This document shows positions 1 through 7,204 of a stretch of 64,000 nt of DNA, piece by piece. Source of the DNA: an uncultured Pseudomonadota bacterium (lineage in GTDB: Bacteria; Myxococcota_A; UBA796; GCA-2862545); assembly GCA_913061235.1 (NCBI GenBank), contig CAJXTB010000016.1, forward strand, positions 62,001 to 126,000, in the 5' to 3' direction. The notes beneath the pieces were generated by a model. The model worked only from the letters and a program-made list of their open reading frames with translations. It was not told the DNA's origin and searched no databases. A program made the translations under genes and the position numbers. Numbering within the stretch: position 1 is the stretch's first letter; the number at the start of each line of letters is the position of its first letter.

Positions 1-146
1 GTAAATGGCTGGTTTGCTGCGACCTCTGTGTCCGCCGTTGGGTACGAAATCGTGATCTCGGGAGCCTGATTGGGAAGCTCATTAATGGGCGTTTCGTTCT
101 TGCAAGCAAAGAGCGACAGGGCGAACAGAACGGAGATGGGGCGCAT
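1..146 (-). CDS. Putative lipoprotein, N-terminal fragment (cut by window edge)
   Basis: Reading the minus strand from an ATG at 144-146 gives 48 codons without a stop up to the window edge. The protein starts with Met-Arg-Pro, then a hydrophobic stretch ending in Leu-Phe-Ala-Cys at residues 12-15, a good lipobox, so it is probably an exported lipoprotein. After the cysteine comes a short polar linker and then the sequence NQAPEITISYP, which resembles the first strand of bacterial Ig-like or cadherin-like repeats; the Ig-like part of the neighbouring large lipoprotein (PTVSISAP) looks similar. The rest of the gene lies outside the window, so its function cannot be told. The next gene on the same strand ends at 476, 329 bases upstream. 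Confidence 0.6.
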   Translation of the reverse strand, partial: MRPISVLFALSLFACKNETPINELPNQAPEITISYPTADTEVAANQPF

Positions 147-475
147 GGAAATCCTCGACACCTGAGACAACAAATGTGGGTGAACTGTACCGCAAAAACG
201 AGCCGAATGACCACGTAGAATACATGCAACCATGCTCCAAGTAGGCACATTCCAGGCCCGACCTGCCGATAGTGTTTGACCGCCCTACATAGCCGTGAGG
301 GGTACTGCCTGGCATTACTCGCGCCGGCCGCTCACACTCCCACCCCAGTCACGTTCCAATGCAGGGCTACAGCGCAGCCCCGCATAAATCTGCAGAGGTA
401 CCGCTGTTGTGACCGAATGCAATCACGGGTCATCCACAGTGGTGAGCCACGCCGCCACGAGTCCCTAAGGACACG
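147..475. other. Intergenic region without recognised gene
   Basis: This 329-base gap separates two lipoprotein genes on the minus strand. The open frames in it have no ribosome binding site or recognisable protein features, and I see no tRNA, repeat or terminator-like hairpin with a T tract. It must hold the promoter or leader of the left-edge lipoprotein, but no clear -35/-10 pair can be assigned. Confidence 0.5.
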
Positions 476-3292
476 CTAGTTGCACGTGCTGGGAGGTGCC
501 GTTCCGTTGACGGTGCAGGTGCCGTTGACAACGAATGCGGTGCCGCCAAAATTCAGCGTGCCTGTGTTTTGTACCAGTAGGTCGCCTGCAATCGTGGTGT
601 CACGCTGCACAGTTGCGGTACTGTCAACGGTGAGGCTGCTCATCGCGATGTCTTGGCTGGATGACGTCAGGAATGTCTTGGTACCGGCTCCGCCCACAAA
701 GACGGCTGCCAGGGTAGCCGTGGTATCAAGCCCGTGACCGAGGTTTAGGGTCTGGTTGCCTGGGCCGTCAAAGTACACTGGGGCGCTACCGCTGTGGAAC
801 ACATTGACGGGGGTGTCTTGCACCGCGAGGTCGCCTCGGAAACGCAGCGTGCCGCTGGTGAGATTGCTCAACGAGATGAACCGAGTGCCGGTGAAGGTTG
901 CATCTCCGTTGAACGTAGCCACGTCACCCGACGATAGAATGAGCCCCTGTGCTGCGTCGCCAATGTGTTGGCTGTAGTTGCCATTGAGGGTGAAATCGTT
1001 GCCGTTGGTGCGTAGGGTTCCTCCGTCTTGTACGCGCAGCTCCGAGAGGGTGTGGTCCCAGTCCTCCTGAAGCGACACATTCCCAACAACGTCTACGTAG
1101 GTGACGTTGAAGGTTCCGGTTGGGATTGGAAGCCGGCTGTGTGCCTTGAGCGTGGTCAGGCTGACCGTCGCCGTGCTGCCCATGGTGAGGCCCTGGTACA
1201 TGTCGACCGTGCTTCCGGTGAGCTGACCGGTGCCCTGAATCGAGATGTCGCCGTTGAAGTCCGCACTGGGCACATGGAGGGTCGACCCATCTACAATTGT
1301 GGTGGTTCCTCCAATGTATAGGTCCGTACTTGCGTCCACAGAAACGACGCCTGCACTGGCAATAATGACGTCTCCAAGTCGATTTCCAACGCTGTTCGTG
1401 TCGCGCATTGTGATGGTCTGGTCGGACGGCCCGTCAAAGTAGATGGGTTGGGTGGTGGAAGGCAAGAAGACCGTGATTGCAATGTCTTGCACGGTGAGGT
1501 CGCCGCGGAAGTGCAGCGTGCCATTCGCTAGATTGCTGCTCGACATGAAGCGCGTGCCATTGAACGATGCCTCGCCATTGAACAGCCCAACCCCACCGGT
1601 TGCAAACCGAATGCCCGCCGCACCGTCCCCGATGTCCTGGTTGTAGGTGCTGTCCGCTTCAAAGGTACGACTGCCAACATTCAGGCTGGACAATCCAAGC
1701 ATAGACACAGCACCCGTGGCCTTGGTGTAGCCGGAGAGTGCGACATTTCCGCGGATATCCAGACCTGGGACCACGCCGCGTAGGGAGGTGTCATTGGGCA
1801 TGAGCAGGATGCCTGACCCGCCAATGATGCCGGCTACGACGTCTCCATTGCCGTACAGCGTGCGCCCATTGGTGTTCAAGGTCGCTGTTCCACTCATGGA
1901 GAGATTCCGAACATTCCCGTCGAAGGTGAGGGTTGGCTGAGGAACAACGGTGCCACAGATGAAGGCGTCGCTGGTGCCATTGGGCGCGACCGACGCAGAC
2001 CAATTGCCGCCGTCCGACCAGCTGCTGGAGACGTTGCCGGTCCACACATTGGGGGGTGTGATGTCCAGCGTGCAATCGTCGACAAACACCATGTCGCTAC
2101 CGATCTGGCCCGAGGTGTCCGTTGCTGTCACCCGAATTGTCTGGGTGTCGTCCGGTACCGTGATGGTCTGCGAAAACGAGCCATTGGAGAACGGTAAGCT
2201 AATTGCTATGCCGTCATTGAAGCGAATGGAGACGGATGCGACGCCTCGGTCATCGGTCGCGGTTCCAGCCAGTAGAATGCTGCCACTCGAGACATCGCTG
2301 CCAAATGTCGGAGCGGAGATGGAGACCGTTGGCGCAGAATCAACACCTCCGGCAATCGGTTCGATACGAGCACGACGCGGCAGGTAGACATCGCCAGTGA
2401 GGAGGTTGTTGGCGCCCACAAACACACGGGCGCCCATCACGGCGTCTGCCGGAATCGTCACACCGGCCTCAATGATGGTGTCGCGCCCCATGCGCGTTCC
2501 GCCACCAATTGTGGAGTCGTCGCCAATCACGGTTTGTTTGCGAATGCGCACCGACTCTCCAATCGACGCATTGGCACCGACCTGAGTCTCTGGGCCGATG
2601 ACGGTAAACGCACCGACCTCCGCACCACTCTCCACGACCACTCCGCGAGCCAGCACCACGCCTTCGTGCAGGGTGACTTCGGGGCCTACGCTGACGAGGT
2701 TGCCCAGCACGACATTGGGGCCTGTGACCATCGAATTCGAGCCAATCTCAGCGCCGTAGCCGAGCGTCAAGAAGCCTGGGCGGGCATCCACATCGTCTCC
2801 AATGCGTGACGACCGGCCAAGGATGCTCTCGGGTCCAAGGTCGGAGTTTGTACCCACTACGGCATAGCGCGACACGATGGAATCATCGCCAATGCTGGAC
2901 CCGTCGCCCACGGCCGCTCCGAGACCCACAAGGGCCCCGCTGCCAATCGTTGCATTCCCAACACTTGCGTGACTTGCGATGACCGCACCCAGGCCAATCG
3001 TGGCGCTTCCGTCTACGAGTGCCGTGGAGTGTACGCAGGTCTCGGCACCATTGGCGCCGTCGATGTCTAGGTCAATCCAGTCGCAGCCGCAGTACCCCTC
3101 TTCGGTCTTGTTGGGGTCGGATGGACACATGTCGTCCATGGTTGGAACGAGGTCTAGGCCGCTATCCCCAGTGTCTCCTGCCGTATCACCGAGCCCCTGC
3201 CGCGCGTGCCCTGGGGCGTCCCACGGGCTGCTCAGCGAGCTTCCCTCCTGAGAGGTGCAGCCCATAAGGACTACGAACCACAGACCACGCAT
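476..3292 (-). CDS. Large lipoprotein with hexapeptide-repeat beta-helix, Ig-like and repeated C-terminal modules
   Basis: A 938-residue exported lipoprotein. The ATG at 3290-3292 is preferred to an upstream GTG at 3307 because it directly starts the signal peptide MRGLWFVVLMGC with its lipobox. A Thr/Asp-rich linker and a Cys-containing segment with PSDPNKTEEG and YCGC (common in deltaproteobacterial surface proteins) follow. About 35 imperfect hexapeptides of the form [IV]GxxxxI (coding bases roughly 2370-3040) predict a left-handed beta-helix as in acyl- and acetyltransferases, though I see no obvious catalytic insertion. An Ig-like domain follows (PTVSISAP), and then a long Gly/Thr/Asn-rich region holding two copies of an approximately 80-residue module (bases about 1425-1665 and 755-1000), each ending in YFDGP. 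A hexapeptide helix on an exported lipoprotein is unusual, since most are cytosolic enzymes. A structural or adhesive role at the cell surface is my inference. Confidence 0.75.
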   Translation of the reverse strand: MRGLWFVVLMGCTSQEGSSLSSPWDAPGHARQGLGDTAGDTGDSGLDLVPTMDDMCPSDPNKTEEGYCGCDWIDLDIDGANGAETCVHSTALVDGSATIGLGAVIASHASVGNATIGSGALVGLGAAVGDGSSIGDDSIVSRYAVVGTNSDLGPESILGRSSRIGDDVDARPGFLTLGYGAEIGSNSMVTGPNVVLGNLVSVGPEVTLHEGVVLARGVVVESGAEVGAFTVIGPETQVGANASIGESVRIRKQTVIGDDSTIGGGTRMGRDTIIEAGVTIPADAVMGARVFVGANNLLTGDVYLPRRARIEPIAGGVDSAPTVSISAPTFGSDVSSGSILLAGTATDDRGVASVSIRFNDGIAISLPFSNGSFSQTITVPDDTQTIRVTATDTSGQIGSDMVFVDDCTLDITPPNVWTGNVSSSWSDGGNWSASVAPNGTSDAFICGTVVPQPTLTFDGNVRNLSMSGTATLNTNGRTLYGNGDVVAGIIGGSGILLMPNDTSLRGVVPGLDIRGNVALSGYTKATGAVSMLGLSSLNVGSRTFEADSTYNQDIGDGAAGIRFATGGVGLFNGEASFNGTRFMSSSNLANGTLHFRGDLTVQDIAITVFLPSTTQPIYFDGPSDQTITMRDTNSVGNRLGDVIIASAGVVSVDASTDLYIGGTTTIVDGSTLHVPSADFNGDISIQGTGQLTGSTVDMYQGLTMGSTATVSLTTLKAHSRLPIPTGTFNVTYVDVVGNVSLQEDWDHTLSELRVQDGGTLRTNGNDFTLNGNYSQHIGDAAQGLILSSGDVATFNGDATFTGTRFISLSNLTSGTLRFRGDLAVQDTPVNVFHSGSAPVYFDGPGNQTLNLGHGLDTTATLAAVFVGGAGTKTFLTSSSQDIAMSSLTVDSTATVQRDTTIAGDLLVQNTGTLNFGGTAFVVNGTCTVNGTAPPSTCN

Positions 3293-3464
3293 AAATACCC
3301 CCCCCACAGAGACGCAAACTTATATCAGTTGGAGCAGTTCTCCAACGATTGTTTGCGGGGTGTGGGGTAGTAGCCAACGCCTAGGCAAGACGCGGTGCAC
3401 TAGATGATCTGGCGAAAGACGGCGTCATCACTCCCCTGCAGAGCGATGACGGTCACTATCGACG

Positions 3465-4490
3465 CTACGCAGCCTTCGGCTTGGGTAGTGGCACCATTTC
3501 CTTGGCGCTCGGGTCCCACAACTTGAGCCGCAACGCTGCAATCATGCTGCTGGGACGCCAGTTCGTGCGAATCGGGTCTTGCAGCTCGGGAATTCCGTCC
3601 ATCGCTTCCGGAAGTCGGTAGAACGGGATGCGGTGGTTGAGATGGTGGACGTGGTGGTAGCCAATGTTTCCCGTAAAGTAGTGCAAGAAACCAGGCATAT
3701 CGAACATGGTCGAGCTTCTGAGTGCGGCGACGTCGTACTTCCAAGCGGTACGTGGCGCAAAGTAGATGCCCGGCGCATTGTGCTGCGCATAGAACAAGTA
3801 GCTACCCAGTGAATGGCTGACAATGAGCGGCAGGATGAGCGTGAACAGTGCACTCACCCAACCGAAGGTCAGACCCAGACCAATGAACAGTCCAAGGTGG
3901 ACGATGGGAGCCGCCAGGCTCTGCCAGTGGAGCTTCGGGTTCCGCATGAACGACTGCGCACACATCTGTCCAAGAAAGATGGTGAAGTAGCCGAACACCA
4001 TGGTGAACGGCGAACGCGCGAAACGGTAGGCCCGCTTGTCCTTCTCAGACATGCGACGCCACAAGCGCGTGGTGACAACCGGGTAGCTGCCGATGGATGT
4101 GCTCGGTAGGCGGCAGTTGTTCTTGTGGTGGTAGTCGTGAGATTCCTTCCAGATCGGTGCTGGTGACAAGATCAGGAAACCAAAGGCGTTCATAATCCAG
4201 TGAGCAGGACGCGACTTGGTGAACATGGCGCCATGTACGGTGTCATGGAAGATGATGAACGTGCGAATGTACATCAGACCCGCAAACACAACGGCGGGAA
4301 TCTTGGCCCACAAGGGAGCGAGCAAGCACACGCTCAGCAAAGCGCCAAGAATGGTCAAGGTCGACAGCAGCTCCCACCAAGAACGCGCTCGGTTCTCTTT
4401 GGTGTACGGCTTGGTCGCACGGACAAGTGCAGGCCCGGAACGCAACTCAATAGCGTCAGAAACTGCGGTTTCGGCGGGTGTGCTGGACAT
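3465..4490 (-). CDS. Membrane fatty acid desaturase
   Basis: A 341-residue integral membrane di-iron desaturase. The three histidine boxes are visible: HDTVHG at residues 82-87, HDYHH at 118-122 and HHVHH near the C-terminus, in the order and spacing of acyl-lipid (FAD2/DesA-like) desaturases. Hydrophobic segments lie between the boxes. The ATG at 4488-4490 is chosen over a GTG nine bases upstream because AGGTG sits six bases before it. The family inserts double bonds into acyl chains of membrane lipids using O2 and an electron donor; which position is oxidised cannot be read here. No ferredoxin or reductase gene adjoins it. It lies downstream of the MFS gene on the same strand with a 72-base gap. 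A role in adjusting membrane lipids fits the lipid-synthesis operon 2 kb away, but a functional link is inference. Confidence 0.9.
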   Translation of the reverse strand: MSSTPAETAVSDAIELRSGPALVRATKPYTKENRARSWWELLSTLTILGALLSVCLLAPLWAKIPAVVFAGLMYIRTFIIFHDTVHGAMFTKSRPAHWIMNAFGFLILSPAPIWKESHDYHHKNNCRLPSTSIGSYPVVTTRLWRRMSEKDKRAYRFARSPFTMVFGYFTIFLGQMCAQSFMRNPKLHWQSLAAPIVHLGLFIGLGLTFGWVSALFTLILPLIVSHSLGSYLFYAQHNAPGIYFAPRTAWKYDVAALRSSTMFDMPGFLHYFTGNIGYHHVHHLNHRIPFYRLPEAMDGIPELQDPIRTNWRPSSMIAALRLKLWDPSAKEMVPLPKPKAA

Positions 4491-4562
4491 CGGTGTCACC
4501 TGAGTTCAGATAAACGGGGGGGTTGATAACCTGCGACGGGCCGTTGTGAATCCCCCGCGTCG

Positions 4563-5708
4563 CTATGTGGCGCTTCGCTGCCGCCCCAATGCCAACAAAC
4601 CGACGGATGGTCCAAGGCAAAGCACCACAAGTGCGGTGGAAGTTGTGGCGAACTGTTGGGCTACCGTCACACTCACAACGGTCAGCGCGAAGCCAATGCT
4701 AGTGGTCATTGCAAGACCAGAACCGAGTAGTTCGGGAGGGGCTGACCGAGCGGTCAGCGTGGACAGCTGCGGGGAGTCCGCCGCTACGAACACCCCCCAA
4801 GCGCCAAGCCAAGCCAACCACATCGCCTGCGGAGCGTGCCACATCCACGGCGTGGCCATGCCACATAGCAGACCACCGAACAGGGCAATTCGTGCCACCC
4901 GAAGACTACTGATGCGCTGGGCAGCGAGTCCCCCAACAACACAGCCCACACTTCCTAGGGCAATGAACAGCCCCGCACCTAGGGAGACAGACGTGCCGCT
5001 AAATCGCGCCGCCACAATCAGCGGAGCCAGAGCCCACAGCGTGTACATCTCCCACATATGACCAAAGTACCCGAGAGCCGCACGTCGAAACCGCGCAATC
5101 TTCCACAGCTGTAGGAAGTCACCGGGTCGGAATGGACGCACCGAAACGGGCTTGGTCTCCGCCGGCAGCAGCGTCCACACCGCAACACCGCCAAGGACCG
5201 CCGCCCCGCTGGTCACGCCCAACACCACACTCGCTGAGACACCGTCGCCGAGCGCACGCAGCAGGTGACCCGACGCTGTCCCGAGCACGAGTGCCCCAAC
5301 AAGCCAGCCTAGAGCACTGCCTAGACGCTCCGGAATCAGGGTGGCCGCGAGCTTCATCCCGATGGGGTACACGCCGGCAAGAGCGAGTCCTACAAGCGCC
5401 CGTGACGCGAGCACCGTCATCCCACTGCCCGGTGCCAACAGCGGCAGGCCATTCGCGACCGCAACGCCCAGACACGCGAAGAGAAACAGCCAACGCGCCT
5501 GCACCCGGTCCGCCAGCCCAGTAGCCGCAATCAACAGAGTCCCAAGCACAAACCCAGCCTGCACCGCACTGGTCACGCCAGCCACCGTGACCGAATTATC
5601 GGCGATGAGCTGCGGAAGCACGGCGTTGGCAGCGAACCAAGGAGACGTGCCAGCGAACTGCGCTGCAACCAGGACAGCGAGGATGGGCATAGGGCGAGAC
5701 GTGGCCAT
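4563..5708 (-). CDS. MFS family transporter
   Basis: A 381-residue, strongly hydrophobic protein with about twelve predicted membrane spans and no signal peptide cleavage site. The charged loop between spans 2 and 3 (GLADRVQARW) and the central cytoplasmic loop before FRPGDFLQLW are typical of the major facilitator superfamily, which exchanges or expels small molecules using the proton gradient. The start at 5706-5708 is the most upstream reasonable ATG; its ribosome binding site (GAGG) is unusually close, and a second ATG at 5690 is possible. Nothing in the sequence indicates the substrate. The desaturase gene follows on the same strand. Confidence 0.8.
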   Translation of the reverse strand: MATSRPMPILAVLVAAQFAGTSPWFAANAVLPQLIADNSVTVAGVTSAVQAGFVLGTLLIAATGLADRVQARWLFLFACLGVAVANGLPLLAPGSGMTVLASRALVGLALAGVYPIGMKLAATLIPERLGSALGWLVGALVLGTASGHLLRALGDGVSASVVLGVTSGAAVLGGVAVWTLLPAETKPVSVRPFRPGDFLQLWKIARFRRAALGYFGHMWEMYTLWALAPLIVAARFSGTSVSLGAGLFIALGSVGCVVGGLAAQRISSLRVARIALFGGLLCGMATPWMWHAPQAMWLAWLGAWGVFVAADSPQLSTLTARSAPPELLGSGLAMTTSIGFALTVVSVTVAQQFATTSTALVVLCLGPSVGLLALGRQRSAT

Positions 5709-5828
5709 GCCTCAAGCTACAACGCCGCGGTACACACGGTTACTCAGTGCGGACCTTTGCCTCTATCTGTGCAGCGTCGTGCTCGACTGAATGCCCGCGG
5801 CGCGTGGATCTAGCGAAGTTCACCGCCG

Positions 5829-5909
5829 ATGTCTGTTGGAGCGCTGCACGCACAACGTGACGGCCCCGGAATGGGCACGTGTTTCACGCTGACTCTTCCG
5901 TGTCTCGAC
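5829..5909 (+). pseudogene. Possible remnant of a sensor histidine kinase C-terminus
   Basis: In the gap between the MFS gene and the next minus-strand gene, bases 5838-5900 read GALHAQRDGPGMGTCFTLTLP. This follows closely the end of the HATPase_c domain of histidine kinases (GG-x-[IVL]-x-[AV]-x-S-x-G-x-G-x-G-T-x-F-x-[LV]-x-LP), including the G3-type box. An in-frame TAG lies six codons before the ATG, and no other part of a kinase can be seen nearby. I read it as a decayed fragment of a lost gene rather than an active one. A chance match over 21 residues cannot be excluded. Confidence 0.4.
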
Positions 5910-5973
5910 CCGGAAGGTCTAGGCAAGAGCCACCGCGTCCGTGCATGCCCCCCACCTCAATCGCATCCACTCG

Positions 5974-6264
5974 CTACTGCCGGAGGCGGTTCGCTTTGGA
6001 CAACGCGGTCATCTCTCGGTCGGTCTTCACCCAAGCCAGAAGGGCCTGCGGGTCGTTCGCGTCGACCCATGGCGGCAAGGCCTGCGACTCACGCAGAGCC
6101 AATACAAGCTGCAGCTCTTCAACAGCGACCTCGCGCTCCCGTATCTTCAGCCAGCTGTTGGCGAGCCACGCCAATAATGGGGCGCAGACCACCAAGAACA
6201 CGGGCACTCCCAGCACTGTCGCTATGCCCGCGAATGTCGATAGAATAATGATTGCAACTTCCAA
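5974..6264 (-). CDS. Small membrane protein of unknown function
   Basis: The best start is a TTG at 6262-6264, because GGAGG lies six bases upstream; this gives 96 residues. The frame stays open for another 66 codons upstream, so a longer form cannot be excluded. The protein begins with a hydrophobic region of about 35 residues (roughly residues 3-40, with a Pro in the middle, so one long or two short membrane spans). A charged, probably helical cytoplasmic tail with Glu/Arg-rich sequence (KIREREVAVEEL) and a Trp-Val-Asp-Ala-Asn-Asp-Pro segment follows. I do not recognise the family. It is transcribed away from the lipid operon and shares the upstream region with it, so the palindrome at 6501 might also affect this gene. 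Confidence 0.55.
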   Translation of the reverse strand: MEVAIIILSTFAGIATVLGVPVFLVVCAPLLAWLANSWLKIREREVAVEELQLVLALRESQALPPWVDANDPQALLAWVKTDREMTALSKANRLRQ

Positions 6265-6500
6265 AGCACACCTCCGTATGGGGCGTACGTGAGTGGCCGG
6301 GTGGCTATTTCCGTCAGCAGGACCTTCAACAACGACGCTGCCCGATTCGACAGCCCCACTGACGGTCGCGGGCGACACGTTGACGCCCATCCGCATTGCG
6401 TCGTGGGGCAGCGCTGCAGCGCGAACGAACCCGATTGCGGCCCCCCTTCGCAGCGTCGCCAACCGATCTCCGTGAACTCCTCAGGCATTCCGCGACACTC

Positions 6501-6524
6501 ACTAGACTGACATGTCAGTCTAGT
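6501..6524. promoter_or_regulatory. 24-bp perfect palindrome, probable TetR-type operator
   Basis: The half-site ACTAGACTGACA is followed immediately by its exact reverse complement, giving a perfect 24-bp palindrome with no spacer. It ends 32 bases before the start codon of the first gene of the lipid operon. The arms (TAGAC...GTCTA) resemble operators of TetR-family repressors such as NemR. A CTGACA hexamer inside it and TATTCG 17 bases further on could be a -35/-10 pair, in which case a bound repressor would block RNA polymerase. No TetR gene is present in the window, so the regulator would be encoded elsewhere. The operator role is inferred from symmetry and position. Confidence 0.65.
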
Positions 6525-6556
6525 CAGGTTATTCGCGGCCCGAGATGGAGTTTAGT

Positions 6557-7204
6557 ATGCAACCAGCAGCGTTCTTCCGCGTTGAAGGCACCTTGCTTTC
6601 CAAGTCCAGCCTGATGGCAGCGGCATGGACGGCAGGCAATGGCCAGCAGATTCGTGGCCGTCTGGCCCGACTCGGAGCCGTTGCGTTGGCAGCTCCCCTA
6701 GCGTTGCGCTCCAAGGGCGCAGCAACACAGGCCAGCTGGTCGGCCCTGCGCGGAACCAGCGAAGACCGTCTGCGTGTACTCGGCGAAGAGTACTGGCACA
6801 GCGTGCTCAAGAAGAGCACCCTGCCCGTGGGTCTACGACTGCTCAAGCAAGCGCAAGATGCCGGTCAGCGCATCGTTCTCATCAGCGACCACCCGCACTG
6901 CATCGCCCAGCACATGACAGCCGCACTCGGTGCTCAATCGCTGCTGTGCAACCACCTGGAAGTCGTGGACGGCGAGACGACTGGAGCGCTGCTCAAGCCC
7001 ATCATCAGCGGTCCGCTCAGCGGCCAATGGACCCGTGACTGGGCCATCCAGCACGGAATCGACCTTCTCGCATCGGGCGGCTACGGCGCACGCGGAGACG
7101 ACGCGGTTCTGCTGTCCGCCGTCGGCCATCCGTGTGCCGTGCGACCCGACAATGCTCTTCGTCGCACAGCGACCGACCTCTCCTGGCCCGTGGTGGATGC
7201 CTAA
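6557..7204 (+). CDS. HAD-like protein with degenerate active site, first gene of lipid operon
   Basis: A 215-residue protein with the outline of HAD-IB (SerB-like) phosphatases. These have a start FFDxDGT, a Ser/Thr motif, a GxGK region, then a DxxxD region followed by VGHPxAVxPD. Here motif I reads FFRVEGT (Arg8 and Glu10 in place of both catalytic aspartates) and the motif III lysine seems to be replaced (SGQWTRDW). Motif IV keeps GDD, and the family ending VGHPCAVRPDNALRR is clear. Without the nucleophilic Asp it is unlikely to be a phosphatase; a structural or carrier role in the following pathway is more plausible. The ATG at 6557 is chosen because GGAG lies six bases before it; an ATG at 6545 is the alternative. 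The next gene starts directly after its TAA stop. Confidence 0.75.
   Translation: MQPAAFFRVEGTLLSKSSLMAAAWTAGNGQQIRGRLARLGAVALAAPLALRSKGAATQASWSALRGTSEDRLRVLGEEYWHSVLKKSTLPVGLRLLKQAQDAGQRIVLISDHPHCIAQHMTAALGAQSLLCNHLEVVDGETTGALLKPIISGPLSGQWTRDWAIQHGIDLLASGGYGARGDDAVLLSAVGHPCAVRPDNALRRTATDLSWPVVDA

Noticed and set aside
3423-3451. Hairpin CGTCATC/GATGACG after the desaturase gene
   Set aside because: The loop is 15 bases and there is no T tract, so I do not call it a terminator.
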